From an uncultured bacterium (GTDB lineage Bacteria > Actinomycetota > Actinomycetes > S36-B12): DNA of 33,115 nucleotides. This document shows, piece after piece, positions 25,409 to 33,103 of the stretch. Each line of letters begins with the position of its first letter. The stretch's first letter is position 1. The notes under the pieces were generated by a model, which did no database searches, was not told where the DNA came from, and worked only from the letters and a program-made list of their open reading frames with translations. The stretch lies in the NCBI GenBank assembly GCA_903934925.1, contig CAIZPS010000056.1:1-33115 (forward strand). Direction: 5' to 3'. The position numbers and the translations under genes are program-made.

Positions 25409-26511
25409 GCTGGTTTCACCGCCATGGAGAGGGCGACCAGCAGGGGAATGCCGGCCACGAGGTTGAAGGGAAAGGTAATGCCGAGACTGCTGGTGATGCA
25501 CAGCCCGCCGTTGGCCTTGGGTAGCGCGAGCCCTACGGCTGCCGGTGCAGCGATGTAGGACGCGCTCGCGCAGAGGACTCCGAGGATGGCGGCTCCCGCC
25601 GTTGTCATCCCGATGGCGGCTCCGGCGAGGACACCCGCGGCCCCTGCTGCGATGGGGAAGGCCAGGGCGAAGACGACGAGCCCCAGCCCTGCGGTACGGA
25701 TGGTGCCGAGGTGGCTGCCGGCCACTGCGCCGAGGTGCAGCAGGAACAGCGCGAGCACCCCGGTGAACAGGCCGGTGAACACAGGGGCCACCGGCTCGTA
25801 GCCGATCGGTCCGGCCACTGCGCCCATGATGAGCCCTCCCGCCATGAGCAGGATCGACGGGCCGGTCAGGACCTCGCGGATGGCGTCCGTCCACCCACCA
25901 TCGTCACCGCGACCGTAGTTGGCGTCGCTGGGCGATGCGGATGTGTTGCTCCCGTCGTCGGAGCGCTCGGGGCTGCCGTCATCGGGGGCCCCGGCGCCGA
26001 CGAGTGCACGACGCGGCAGTGGCTTGCGCTGGGACGGCCGACGCTTGGCCAGGGCCAGGCCGATGATGATGCCCGGCACCTCGAGGATCACCACGAGAGT
26101 TGCCAGGTGCCCTTCGAAGGGGAGGCCGATGGTCGTCACGAGGGCCATCGCCGCCGTGAACGTGACCAGGGAGGTGGACCCGTAATGGGCGGCCATCGCT
26201 CCGCGGTCGGTGCGATCCAGGCGCGTGAGGACTCCGAGAACATGGAAGGCGATGAGCGGAATGAGCACGCCCAGCGCAACGGCCATGGCCGCAGGGGCGA
26301 GCAGGCCCGAGAAGCCTGATTCGCGGAGGGCGACCCCGCCCTTGAGTCCGATGGACAGCAGCAGGTAGAAGGACATCACCCGGTAGACGGGCTCAGGGAG
26401 CCTGAGGTCGGCCTTCAGCACGCTCATCGCGAGCACACCGGCGACGAAGGCCAGAACCGGAATGGAGGTCAGGTTGCGCACCGCCAACTGCGCAGCGTCC
26501 TCGAAGCCCAT
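25405..26511 (-). CDS. SbtA-like sodium-dependent bicarbonate transporter family permease
   Basis: LPEPVYRVMSFYLLLSIGLKGGVALRESG ... AHYGSTSLVTFTAAMALVTTIGLPFEGHLATLVVILEVPGIIIGL ... CASASYIAAPAAVGLALPKANGGLCITSSLGITFPFNL. Confidence 0.9.
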   Translation of the reverse strand: MGFEDAAQLAVRNLTSIPVLAFVAGVLAMSVLKADLRLPEPVYRVMSFYLLLSIGLKGGVALRESGFSGLLAPAAMAVALGVLIPLIAFHVLGVLTRLDRTDRGAMAAHYGSTSLVTFTAAMALVTTIGLPFEGHLATLVVILEVPGIIIGLALAKRRPSQRKPLPRRALVGAGAPDDGSPERSDDGSNTSASPSDANYGRGDDGGWTDAIREVLTGPSILLMAGGLIMGAVAGPIGYEPVAPVFTGLFTGVLALFLLHLGAVAGSHLGTIRTAGLGLVVFALAFPIAAGAAGVLAGAAIGMTTAGAAILGVLCASASYIAAPAAVGLALPKANGGLCITSSLGITFPFNLVAGIPLLVALSMAVKPA

Positions 26512-26588
26512 CCCACACTCCCCTCGTCGTCAGGGGCTAATAGTGGATCAAGATTTCCGGTATTGCAAATCCTGAAATGTGAGACGGG

Positions 26589-26876
26589 TCACTCGGTGGC
26601 GAACAGGTCGAGCAGCTCGCCCACCTGATGGCCCGACTCGGCCGAGTGCCGAAAGGGGCGCCGGCGGTTCACCTTGTAGGTGTTGCGCCGCCCGACGCGA
26701 TGCTTGGTGACGTAGCCGGAAGCCTCCAGATCACTGATGATCGCCTGGACGGAGCGCTCGGTGATCCCCGCCTCGTCGGCGAGGTCCCGCAGCCGGGCAT
26801 CCTGGTCGCGGGCGAGCATGAGCAGGATCCGGCCATGGTTGGTCAGAAGGGTCCAGGACCGATGTTCCGCCGTCAC
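26589..26876 (-). CDS. Winged-helix transcriptional regulator (MarR/ArsR-like)
   Basis: GRILLMLARDQDARLRDLADEAGITERSVQAIISDLEASGYVTKHRVGRRNTYKVN; GTG 26876 preferred (CACGAT-6nt-GTG); longer ORF to 26948. Confidence 0.8.
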   Translation of the reverse strand: MTAEHRSWTLLTNHGRILLMLARDQDARLRDLADEAGITERSVQAIISDLEASGYVTKHRVGRRNTYKVNRRRPFRHSAESGHQVGELLDLFATE

Positions 26877-26974
26877 GGCCCTATCGTGCCGCACATGGCC
26901 ACCCTTAGTCAGGCTTTGTCCGCTGTCTGCCCTGACGGGGGTAACCACCGACAGTGCCGAGGAAGGTTAGGCGG

Positions 26975-27409
26975 ATGACCATGACCGATTCCGGGCCGGC
27001 GGCGCGCTGGATCAGGGGCCATTCTGCCGATGCCGTCGACGTCCTCGTTTACGTGGTCGTGCTGAATCTCGCCATCGAGTACGTCCCCAATGTCATCAGC
27101 GAGACCTTCACCCTGTCGCTCCTCACCGCCTTGCTTCTGAAGGTGAGCCTGGAGGTGGTCCTCGTCCTCAAGGGACGAATTCTCACCCGGCTTCGCGGCG
27201 CGGACTCCCCGACGACCAAGGTGGTGTGGGCGGGAGTGCTGTGGTCCGTGGCGGCTGGAAGCAAGATCCTCGTGCTGGAGATCGTGGCAAGGGTCTTCTC
27301 CGACCAGGTCAGCCTGGGCGGTTTCGTCTCCGTCACCGTGCTGGTAGTCGTGCTGCTGCTTGCTCGCGGTGGAGTGCGCTGGCTGCTCTACGGCAGGGAT
27401 GCGCGCTGA
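26975..27409 (+). CDS. Predicted membrane protein (4 TM)
   Basis: LVYVVVLNLAIEYVPNVISETFTLSLLTALLLKVSLEVVLVLKGRI...; start at ATG 26975 or 26954. Confidence 0.7.
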   Translation: MTMTDSGPAARWIRGHSADAVDVLVYVVVLNLAIEYVPNVISETFTLSLLTALLLKVSLEVVLVLKGRILTRLRGADSPTTKVVWAGVLWSVAAGSKILVLEIVARVFSDQVSLGGFVSVTVLVVVLLLARGGVRWLLYGRDAR

Positions 27410-27412
27410 CCC

Positions 27413-28345
27413 TCATGGCTGGGAACTGCCGGGTCCGATCATCGGCTGGAGGATCTCGTGGCGCAGATCTTCCAGCGCCGAAGTGAGCCGCTCCCGCAGC
27501 ACTGTGGCGCGCTCGAGCAGATCGCGCTGCGCGTGGGCGTACTCGCGACGCCCCTCCATCGTCTCGACCCTGATCGGCTCGTATCCGAGGTCCGTCAGGT
27601 CATAGGGGGTGGCCCGCATGTCGATCTCGCGGGCCTGTCGAGCCAGTTCGAAGCAGTCGGCCGTCAGCTCGCTGCTGACCGCCGGATGGAACCACTGCGC
27701 GTACTTGTAGAGGTCCATCGTGGCGTGCACGCAACCCGGCTGTTCGAGGTCCGGTTGGGTGGTCCGAGTGGGTCTATGCGCATTTCGCTCGGCTGCCGCG
27801 GGAGTGAAGAAGCGGTAGGCGTCGATGTGGGTGCATCGCAGGCCCACTGAGTCGACGATGTCAACGATCTCGTCCGGTGCAAGGCGCAGGGGCTGGCTCG
27901 CGTGCCGGATCTCCGGCTGAGGCAGGCCGTAGACCATGGCCCACTCATGCATGCCGAAGCAGCCGAACTCGGGCTCCCGTCGCGCCGTCGATTCGAGCAG
28001 TCGGATCGCAAGGTCGAGTCGCGACCCTCGGCCTGCTGCGCGACCGGCGTCGACTGTCGCCCCGTCGGGCGTCCGACGGTACGCGGGATGCTGCAGGAAG
28101 CGATCGACGCGGCCGGTGACCTCGGTCCCGTGTCCGGGATGCCACGTCGTCAGTCGGGCAACGGAGTAGGGGTAGTAGTCGAAGAGGAAGTCGTCTACCG
28201 GATGCGTCTCGCCCCGGGAGCGCCGGGCCTGGCGCGGCGCGACCCAAGGCTGCACACGCTCACGGTGAGCGTGCTCGCGATCGCGCCAGTCGGACTCCGG
28301 GAGGGCGGTCCGATCTCTCGGGTCGGCGACCGGACTAGTCGACAC
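27413..28345 (-). CDS. Actinobacterial family protein commonly annotated as 3-methyladenine DNA glycosylase
   Basis: FLFDYYPYSVARLTTWHPGHG ... FGCFGMHEWAMVYG ... LRCTHIDAYRFFTPAA ... QPGCVHATMDLYKYAQWFHP; start moved from 28816 to GTG 28345. Confidence 0.75.
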   Translation of the reverse strand: MSTSPVADPRDRTALPESDWRDREHAHRERVQPWVAPRQARRSRGETHPVDDFLFDYYPYSVARLTTWHPGHGTEVTGRVDRFLQHPAYRRTPDGATVDAGRAAGRGSRLDLAIRLLESTARREPEFGCFGMHEWAMVYGLPQPEIRHASQPLRLAPDEIVDIVDSVGLRCTHIDAYRFFTPAAAERNAHRPTRTTQPDLEQPGCVHATMDLYKYAQWFHPAVSSELTADCFELARQAREIDMRATPYDLTDLGYEPIRVETMEGRREYAHAQRDLLERATVLRERLTSALEDLRHEILQPMIGPGSSQP

Positions 28346-29462
28346 GGTGCAGGCCCATCCGGGCGCACCCCTCGACGAAGTCGTCCATGCCGAACGCATC
28401 CACCGGACCCAGCGCGCCAGCTCCGCGCGCTCGGCCGTTGAGGAGCATCGCCGCGCCCCACGCGAGCAGCTCCGCGGTGAGGTCGTAGGGGCTCGGTCCC
28501 GTGACGACCACGTGGCTGAGTTCGCGGCCGACGCCGTCGCGGGTTCGGGCGACCACGAGAGTGCTGGACTCCCGACGGGTCGCGGCATCGGGACCGATGC
28601 CCGTCTCCTCGCCGCTGACCCGTTCGATGCCCGAGCGCACGAGACCTCCGACTCCGGGCATGCTCGCCGCTGCGTTGACTGCCCCCGCCGCGCCATGCGC
28701 GGCCTTCGTCCACTTTCCGGCCCAGCCGAGTCCCACATGAACATCGCGGACGTCACTGTCGACGCGGGGGAGGGTGAAGTGCTCTGTCCCGCCGACGGGC
28801 ATGGCCTGCCACTCACGACTCTCGACGTCGAAGGTGATGACCTCTCCCCGCGTGGCGGCGATCACTCCGTTGCGCAGCGCGAACGGCGGCGCGTCGACCA
28901 TCCCGGCGATGCTGGCCCGCGTACCGCTGCTCATGTGCATGGCACCGCGCACGAAGTAGCCCACCTCGACGACACTTGGGACGCGACCGGCCCGGCGTGC
29001 GTCGTCGATGGCATGCGCCGCCGCGAGGTTGCCCGGGACGTAGTCGTACCCGAAGGCGGTCAGCAGCCGTGCGCCCGTCCGCTCGGCCGCGGGGCCGTCC
29101 TGCTCGAACACGCGCCGGATGAAGGTGGGCTCCCCGGTGGAGTCGACGTACCCGCAACCCGCGTCGATGGCAGCCTCGACCGCGGCACTCCCGAACCGAA
29201 GGAACGGCCCGACGGTCGTCACCAGGACGTCATCCGGTGACGTGAGCAGAGCCCGAACCGAGTCCGGGTCCTGGGCATCGGCCACCTGCCAGGTCGGTGG
29301 CCGGTCGATCGGGCCCAGGCCAGCGAGCTCCCCGGTGAGGTCGACGAGGGCCTCGGCCGACCTTCCGGCAAGTACCGGGGCCATGCCCGCTCGGACCATC
29401 ACCTCGGCCGTGAGGCGCCCGGTGAAGCCTGTCGCCCCGAAGCAGATCACTCGTCCAGCCAT
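28335..29462 (-). CDS. Saccharopine dehydrogenase-like / trans-acting enoyl reductase family protein
   Basis: VICFGATGFTGRLTAEVMVRAGMAPVLAGRSAEAL nucleotide-binding N-terminus; VLVTTVGPFLRFGSAAVEAAIDAGCGYVDSTGEPTFIR. Confidence 0.87.
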   Translation of the reverse strand: MAGRVICFGATGFTGRLTAEVMVRAGMAPVLAGRSAEALVDLTGELAGLGPIDRPPTWQVADAQDPDSVRALLTSPDDVLVTTVGPFLRFGSAAVEAAIDAGCGYVDSTGEPTFIRRVFEQDGPAAERTGARLLTAFGYDYVPGNLAAAHAIDDARRAGRVPSVVEVGYFVRGAMHMSSGTRASIAGMVDAPPFALRNGVIAATRGEVITFDVESREWQAMPVGGTEHFTLPRVDSDVRDVHVGLGWAGKWTKAAHGAAGAVNAAASMPGVGGLVRSGIERVSGEETGIGPDAATRRESSTLVVARTRDGVGRELSHVVVTGPSPYDLTAELLAWGAAMLLNGRARGAGALGPVDAFGMDDFVEGCARMGLHRVD

Positions 29463-29505
29463 AAAGGGGACGGTACCGGGTCCGATTCACCTCTACAGTT
29501 CATCC

Positions 29506-30885
29506 ATGAGCACATCGCCCTCGGCCTTCTGGCACCCCTTCGCTGACATGTCCGTCGTAGCGGGCCACGATCTCGTTCTCGCCTCCGGCACCGGCGCGTA
29601 TGTGCAGGACGAGTCCGGTCGCACCTACCTCGACGCCACCGCGGGACTCTGGTACTGCAACGTCGGCCACGGCCGGTCCGAGATCGCCGTCGAGGCAGCC
29701 CGGCAGATGTCGACGATCGCCTCGTACTCCGTCTTCGGAGACTTCGCGATCCGGTCCACCCTGGACCTTGCTGATCGACTCTCCGCCCTGGCGCCGATGC
29801 CCAACGCGAAGGTCTTCTTCACCAGCGGCGGAAGCGACAGCGTTGACACCGCCGTCAAGCTCGTGCGCCATTACTGGCAGGTCAAGGGCTCCGTCGACCG
29901 CACGGTGTTCATCACCCGTGACCGCTCGTACCACGGCATGCACCTCGGTGGCACCTCACTCGGCGGCATCCCGGCCAACCGCGCCGGCTACGGCCCGCTC
30001 GAGACTGGCATCGCCAATGTGCCCTGGGACGATGCCGATGCACTGGCCCATCGCATCGACGAGATCGGCGCCGAACGTGTCGCTGCGTTCTTCTGCGAGC
30101 CGGTCATCGGTGCCGGGGGCGTGTACGCACCACCCCCCGGATACCTGACGGCGGTGCGCGACATCTGCCGCGAGCGCGGCGTCCTCTTCGTCGCCGACGA
30201 GGTCATCACCGGATTCGGGCGCACGGGACGCTGGTTCGGTTCCGAGGGTCTGGAGCCGGACCTCGTGCTCACGGCGAAGGGCCTGACCTCCGGCTACCTG
30301 CCGATGGGTGCCGTGCTCGTCGGCGAGACGGTGTCCGCGCCGTTCTGGAAGGAGTCCGGCCACGTCTGGCGGCATGGCTACACCTACTCCGGGCACGCCA
30401 CGTCGGCTGCGGCGGCGATGGTCAATCTCGACATCCTGGAGCAGGAGGGGCTCGTCGATCAGGTGGCCTCACTGCAGCTCGCCCTGACCGCCGCCTTCGT
30501 GCCTCTGCGCGGCCATTCGTACGTGCGCGAGGTGCGCTCCGGGGTGGGCCTCCTCGCGGCGGTCGCGATCGACCAGGACGTCGTCTCCGAAGACCCCACC
30601 ATCCCCACCCGTCTGATCGCCGCTCTTCGTGAGCGCGGCGTTCTGACCCGGCTCCTGGCCGATGGTGCTCTCCAGATCTCCCCACCTTTCGTCATCACGC
30701 GCGAGGAGCTTCAGGGTCTCGGCCAGGCGATCGGTGATTCGCTCACGTCGCTGGGATCGACGTCATCCTCGACGCCTGCTCCCGAGGAGCAACTGCTGCC
30801 GGAAGTCACGACAGACGAAGCCGGCGGATTCGGCAGTTCCGACCAGCGCCTACTGGCGGAGGTGCCTCCGCACCACGGCCGCTGA
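29506..30885 (+). CDS. Class III PLP-dependent aminotransferase
   Basis: FTSGGSDSVDTAVKLVRHYW, LFVADEVITGFGRTGRWFGSEG, PDLVLTAKGLTSGYLPMGAV (PLP Lys); TACAGT-6nt-ATG; start moved from 29119. Confidence 0.92.
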   Translation: MSTSPSAFWHPFADMSVVAGHDLVLASGTGAYVQDESGRTYLDATAGLWYCNVGHGRSEIAVEAARQMSTIASYSVFGDFAIRSTLDLADRLSALAPMPNAKVFFTSGGSDSVDTAVKLVRHYWQVKGSVDRTVFITRDRSYHGMHLGGTSLGGIPANRAGYGPLETGIANVPWDDADALAHRIDEIGAERVAAFFCEPVIGAGGVYAPPPGYLTAVRDICRERGVLFVADEVITGFGRTGRWFGSEGLEPDLVLTAKGLTSGYLPMGAVLVGETVSAPFWKESGHVWRHGYTYSGHATSAAAAMVNLDILEQEGLVDQVASLQLALTAAFVPLRGHSYVREVRSGVGLLAAVAIDQDVVSEDPTIPTRLIAALRERGVLTRLLADGALQISPPFVITREELQGLGQAIGDSLTSLGSTSSSTPAPEEQLLPEVTTDEAGGFGSSDQRLLAEVPPHHGR

Positions 30886-30902
30886 CGCGGACATCGCGTC
30901 AG
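30882..30902. terminator. Small bidirectional hairpin between convergent genes
   Basis: CTGACGCG gacat CGCGTCAG between/overlapping the stop codons of the aminotransferase and mscL. Confidence 0.55.
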
Positions 30903-30903
30903 T

Positions 30904-31287
30904 TCACTGCGAGCCGCGCTGCTCCTGGAGCAGGTCGCGGATCTCCTTGAGCAGCTTGACGTCGGGCGGGGTGACGTCGACTTCGTCTCCATTGCCTGTG
31001 CGCCGGCGGTAGGCGTTCATCGGCGCGACGAAGGCGAAGTAGAGCACGGCCATCGTGATGACGAAGGTGATCACGGCATTGATCAATGCGGTGAAGTCAA
31101 TCACTTGGCCGTTGATCGTGACCGTGCCCGCGTCAATGCCGCCGCCGAGGAAGATCCCGACGATCGGGCCGATCAGCGCCGTGGAGAAGGCGCCGACGAG
31201 GGCGGTGAAAGCGGCGCCGGCGACGAACGCGACCGCGAGGTCGATGACGTTGCCCCGGAGGATGAAGTCGCGGAATCCCTTGATCAC
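30904..31287 (-). CDS. mscL: Large-conductance mechanosensitive channel MscL
   Basis: MIKGFRDFILRGNVIDLAVAFVAGAAFTALV ... FVAPMNAYRRR ... LLKEIRDLL. Confidence 0.97.
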   Translation of the reverse strand: MIKGFRDFILRGNVIDLAVAFVAGAAFTALVGAFSTALIGPIVGIFLGGGIDAGTVTINGQVIDFTALINAVITFVITMAVLYFAFVAPMNAYRRRTGNGDEVDVTPPDVKLLKEIRDLLQEQRGSQ

Positions 31288-31748
31288 GCCTGAGAATCTA
31301 GCGCCGTAGTGGGCGTGCTGCCGTGAATGAGGACGGTTATGCCCCCCCGAGCCGTCGCCGCGGCCAGGTCAAGGGCATCACCCGCGGGCACCGACACCAG
31401 CAGCAGCGCCTCGGCCGGTGTGAAGCCGCCGGCACCACTGCCTGGCTGCTCGACCACGCGGACCCTGGATGCGACCACCTGGGCGCGGCCGTCCTCGGTT
31501 ACCGATACGAGGTCGACGATGTCGCCGGGATCGAGGATGTCGGCGACGGAGCGGACCGCCAGCGGCACGGGCACCGTCACCTCGCCGGGGGAGGACCAGT
31601 CTCGGGCGGACGCAGTGGGCGTCGGTGCGGGGGTCGAGGTGAGAGTGCTGATCGTGAGCAGGACGGCCAGGCCGGCGAGTGCGGCGGCCAGGGGTCGACG
31701 AAAGCGGAAGGCGGACCGCCTCCAGGACGCTCCTATCGGTACGTTCAC
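31284..31748 (-). CDS. SAF-domain / CpaB-like protein
   Basis: N-terminal TM anchor, then VTVPVPLAVRSVADILDPGDIVDLVSV...VVASRVRVVEQ...LLLVSVPAGDALDLAAAT; overlaps mscL start. Confidence 0.75.
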   Translation of the reverse strand: MNVPIGASWRRSAFRFRRPLAAALAGLAVLLTISTLTSTPAPTPTASARDWSSPGEVTVPVPLAVRSVADILDPGDIVDLVSVTEDGRAQVVASRVRVVEQPGSGAGGFTPAEALLLVSVPAGDALDLAAATARGGITVLIHGSTPTTALDSQA

Positions 31749-31799
31749 CGGGGAGACGCTAGGTCAACCGGCGAGCGTGGTCGAACCGCTGTCCACAGG

Positions 31800-32171
31800 T
31801 CAGGAGCTGGTCGACGCTCCCGCTGAGGCTGTGGACGACGAGGTGCCGGAGGATCCGCCCGAACTGCCGGAGGATGAACCGCCTGACGAACTGGAGGACG
31901 ACCCGGACGAGGAGTCCTTTCCGGAACTGCTGCCGGAGCTGCTGCTGGAACCACTGCCGGAGCTGCTGCCGGAGTCGCCCGAACCGCTGCCCGAGCGGGA
32001 GTCCGTGCGGTAGAAGCCGGAACCCTTGAAGTGGACGCCGACGCCGGTGAAGAGCTTGCGCACCCCGGGGGACCCACACACCGGGCAGTCGGTCAGGGTG
32101 GGGTCCGTCATCTTCTGCTGCACCTCGTGCGTGGCGTCGCAGGCCGAGCAGGCGTACTCGTAGGTGGGCAC
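31800..32171 (-). CDS. FmdB-family zinc ribbon protein with Ser/Gly-rich disordered tail (Ruc-like)
   Basis: VPTYEYACSACDATHEVQQKMTDPTLTDCPVCGSPGVRKLFTGVGVHFKGSGFYRTDSR then SGSGSGDSGSSSG...; GTG start 32171 (conserved PTYEYxC N-terminus). Confidence 0.9.
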   Translation of the reverse strand: MPTYEYACSACDATHEVQQKMTDPTLTDCPVCGSPGVRKLFTGVGVHFKGSGFYRTDSRSGSGSGDSGSSSGSGSSSSSGSSSGKDSSSGSSSSSSGGSSSGSSGGSSGTSSSTASAGASTSS

Positions 32172-32190
32172 CGGTCCTCCGGGAACTGAT

Positions 32191-32217
32191 CTGGCACTCA
32201 AGGTTAGCGAGTGCTAA
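32191..32217. promoter_or_regulatory. CIRCE-like element (HrcA operator)
   Basis: CTGGCACTC-N9(aaggttagc)-GAGTGCTAA versus consensus TTAGCACTC-N9-GAGTGCTAA: right arm 9/9, left arm 7/9. Confidence 0.8.
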
Positions 32218-32277
32218 TTGTGCCCTGTCTCGTGCTCGTCGTCCAATCCGCCCCGGCATTCGCTTTACTTGGGCCCC

Positions 32278-32658
32278 ATGCCCGTCCTCGTTGCGATCGC
32301 GCTGGGCGGGGTGCTGGGCTCTCTGGCACGGTGGGGCGTGGACGAGGCGATGCCGGCGACGTACCCGGGGGACTTGCCCTGGGCCACGCTCATCGTGAAC
32401 CTCGTGGGCGCCTTCGCGATCGGGGCACTGCTGTCGTCCGGCCTCCTCCAAGGGCGGCCGCGCTGGTGGCGGCCGATGCTCGTGACCGGAGTGCTCGGCG
32501 GCTTCACCACCTTCTCCGCCGTGGCGCTGGAGACCGGGGTCATGCTCGACGCCGGACGCCCGGCGGTCGCGGTCGGCTACCTGGCGCTGACCGTGGTGGC
32601 CGGCCTCGCCGCCGTGCGGATCGGCAGTGCCGTCGCCGCCCGAAGGTCCCCCGCATGA
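32278..32658 (+). CDS. crcB: Fluoride channel subunit CrcB/Fluc (first of pair)
   Basis: ALGGVLGSLARWGVDEAMP...PWATLIVNLVGAFAIGAL...TGVLGGFTTFSAVALET; start moved to ATG 32278. Confidence 0.93.
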   Translation: MPVLVAIALGGVLGSLARWGVDEAMPATYPGDLPWATLIVNLVGAFAIGALLSSGLLQGRPRWWRPMLVTGVLGGFTTFSAVALETGVMLDAGRPAVAVGYLALTVVAGLAAVRIGSAVAARRSPA

Positions 32659-33029
32659 GCGCGGTCCTGGCGGTGGCCCTCGGGGGTGCGATCGGAGCCC
32701 CGCTGCGGTACCTGCTCGACCTGTGGGTGACCCGGCGCGTCGCCGGGCCGGGCTCGGCACGCGCGTTCCCGTGGGGGTTGCTGTGTGTCAACGCCCTGGG
32801 CTCGCTCGTGGCCGGTGTGGTTCTCGCAGCGACCACCGGCGACCTGCGGACGCTGCTGCTCGTCGGACTGTGCGGGGCCTTCACCACGTTCTCGGGATTC
32901 GGCTGGGAGACCACCCGGCTGTGGCCGTCGCACCGATCGGCGTTCTGGGCCGCCGCTGCCGGGCTGCCCGTCGCGTGCGTTGCAGCGTTCCTGGTGGCCT
33001 GGCAGATCACCCGCTCCGTCACCGGCTGA
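32655..33029 (+). CDS. crcB: Fluoride channel subunit CrcB/Fluc (second of pair)
   Basis: ALGGAIGAPLRYLLDLWV...FPWGLLCVNALGSLVAGVV...GLCGAFTTFSGFGWET; ATGA overlap with first crcB; start moved from 32211. Confidence 0.93.
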   Translation: MSAVLAVALGGAIGAPLRYLLDLWVTRRVAGPGSARAFPWGLLCVNALGSLVAGVVLAATTGDLRTLLLVGLCGAFTTFSGFGWETTRLWPSHRSAFWAAAAGLPVACVAAFLVAWQITRSVTG

Positions 33030-33043
33030 GCGCTGCGCGCTTG

Positions 33044-33103
33044 CCGCGAGTGGCCACTGGGCACCGCGAGTGGTCACTGCGCACGGCGAGTGACCACTCG
33101 CGT
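33044..33103. repeat. Three 20-bp palindrome-containing tandem units, last two forming a 14-bp inverted repeat
   Basis: ccgcgagtggccactgggca / ccgcgagtggtcactgcgca / cggcgagtgaccactcgcgt; CGCGAGTGGTCACT (33065-33078) versus AGTGACCACTCGCG (33089-33102). Confidence 0.85.

Noticed and set aside
28346-28816. N-terminal extension of the glycosylase-annotated ORF
   Set aside because: Overlaps the saccharopine-DH-like gene out of frame and has no domain content; start placed at GTG 28345.
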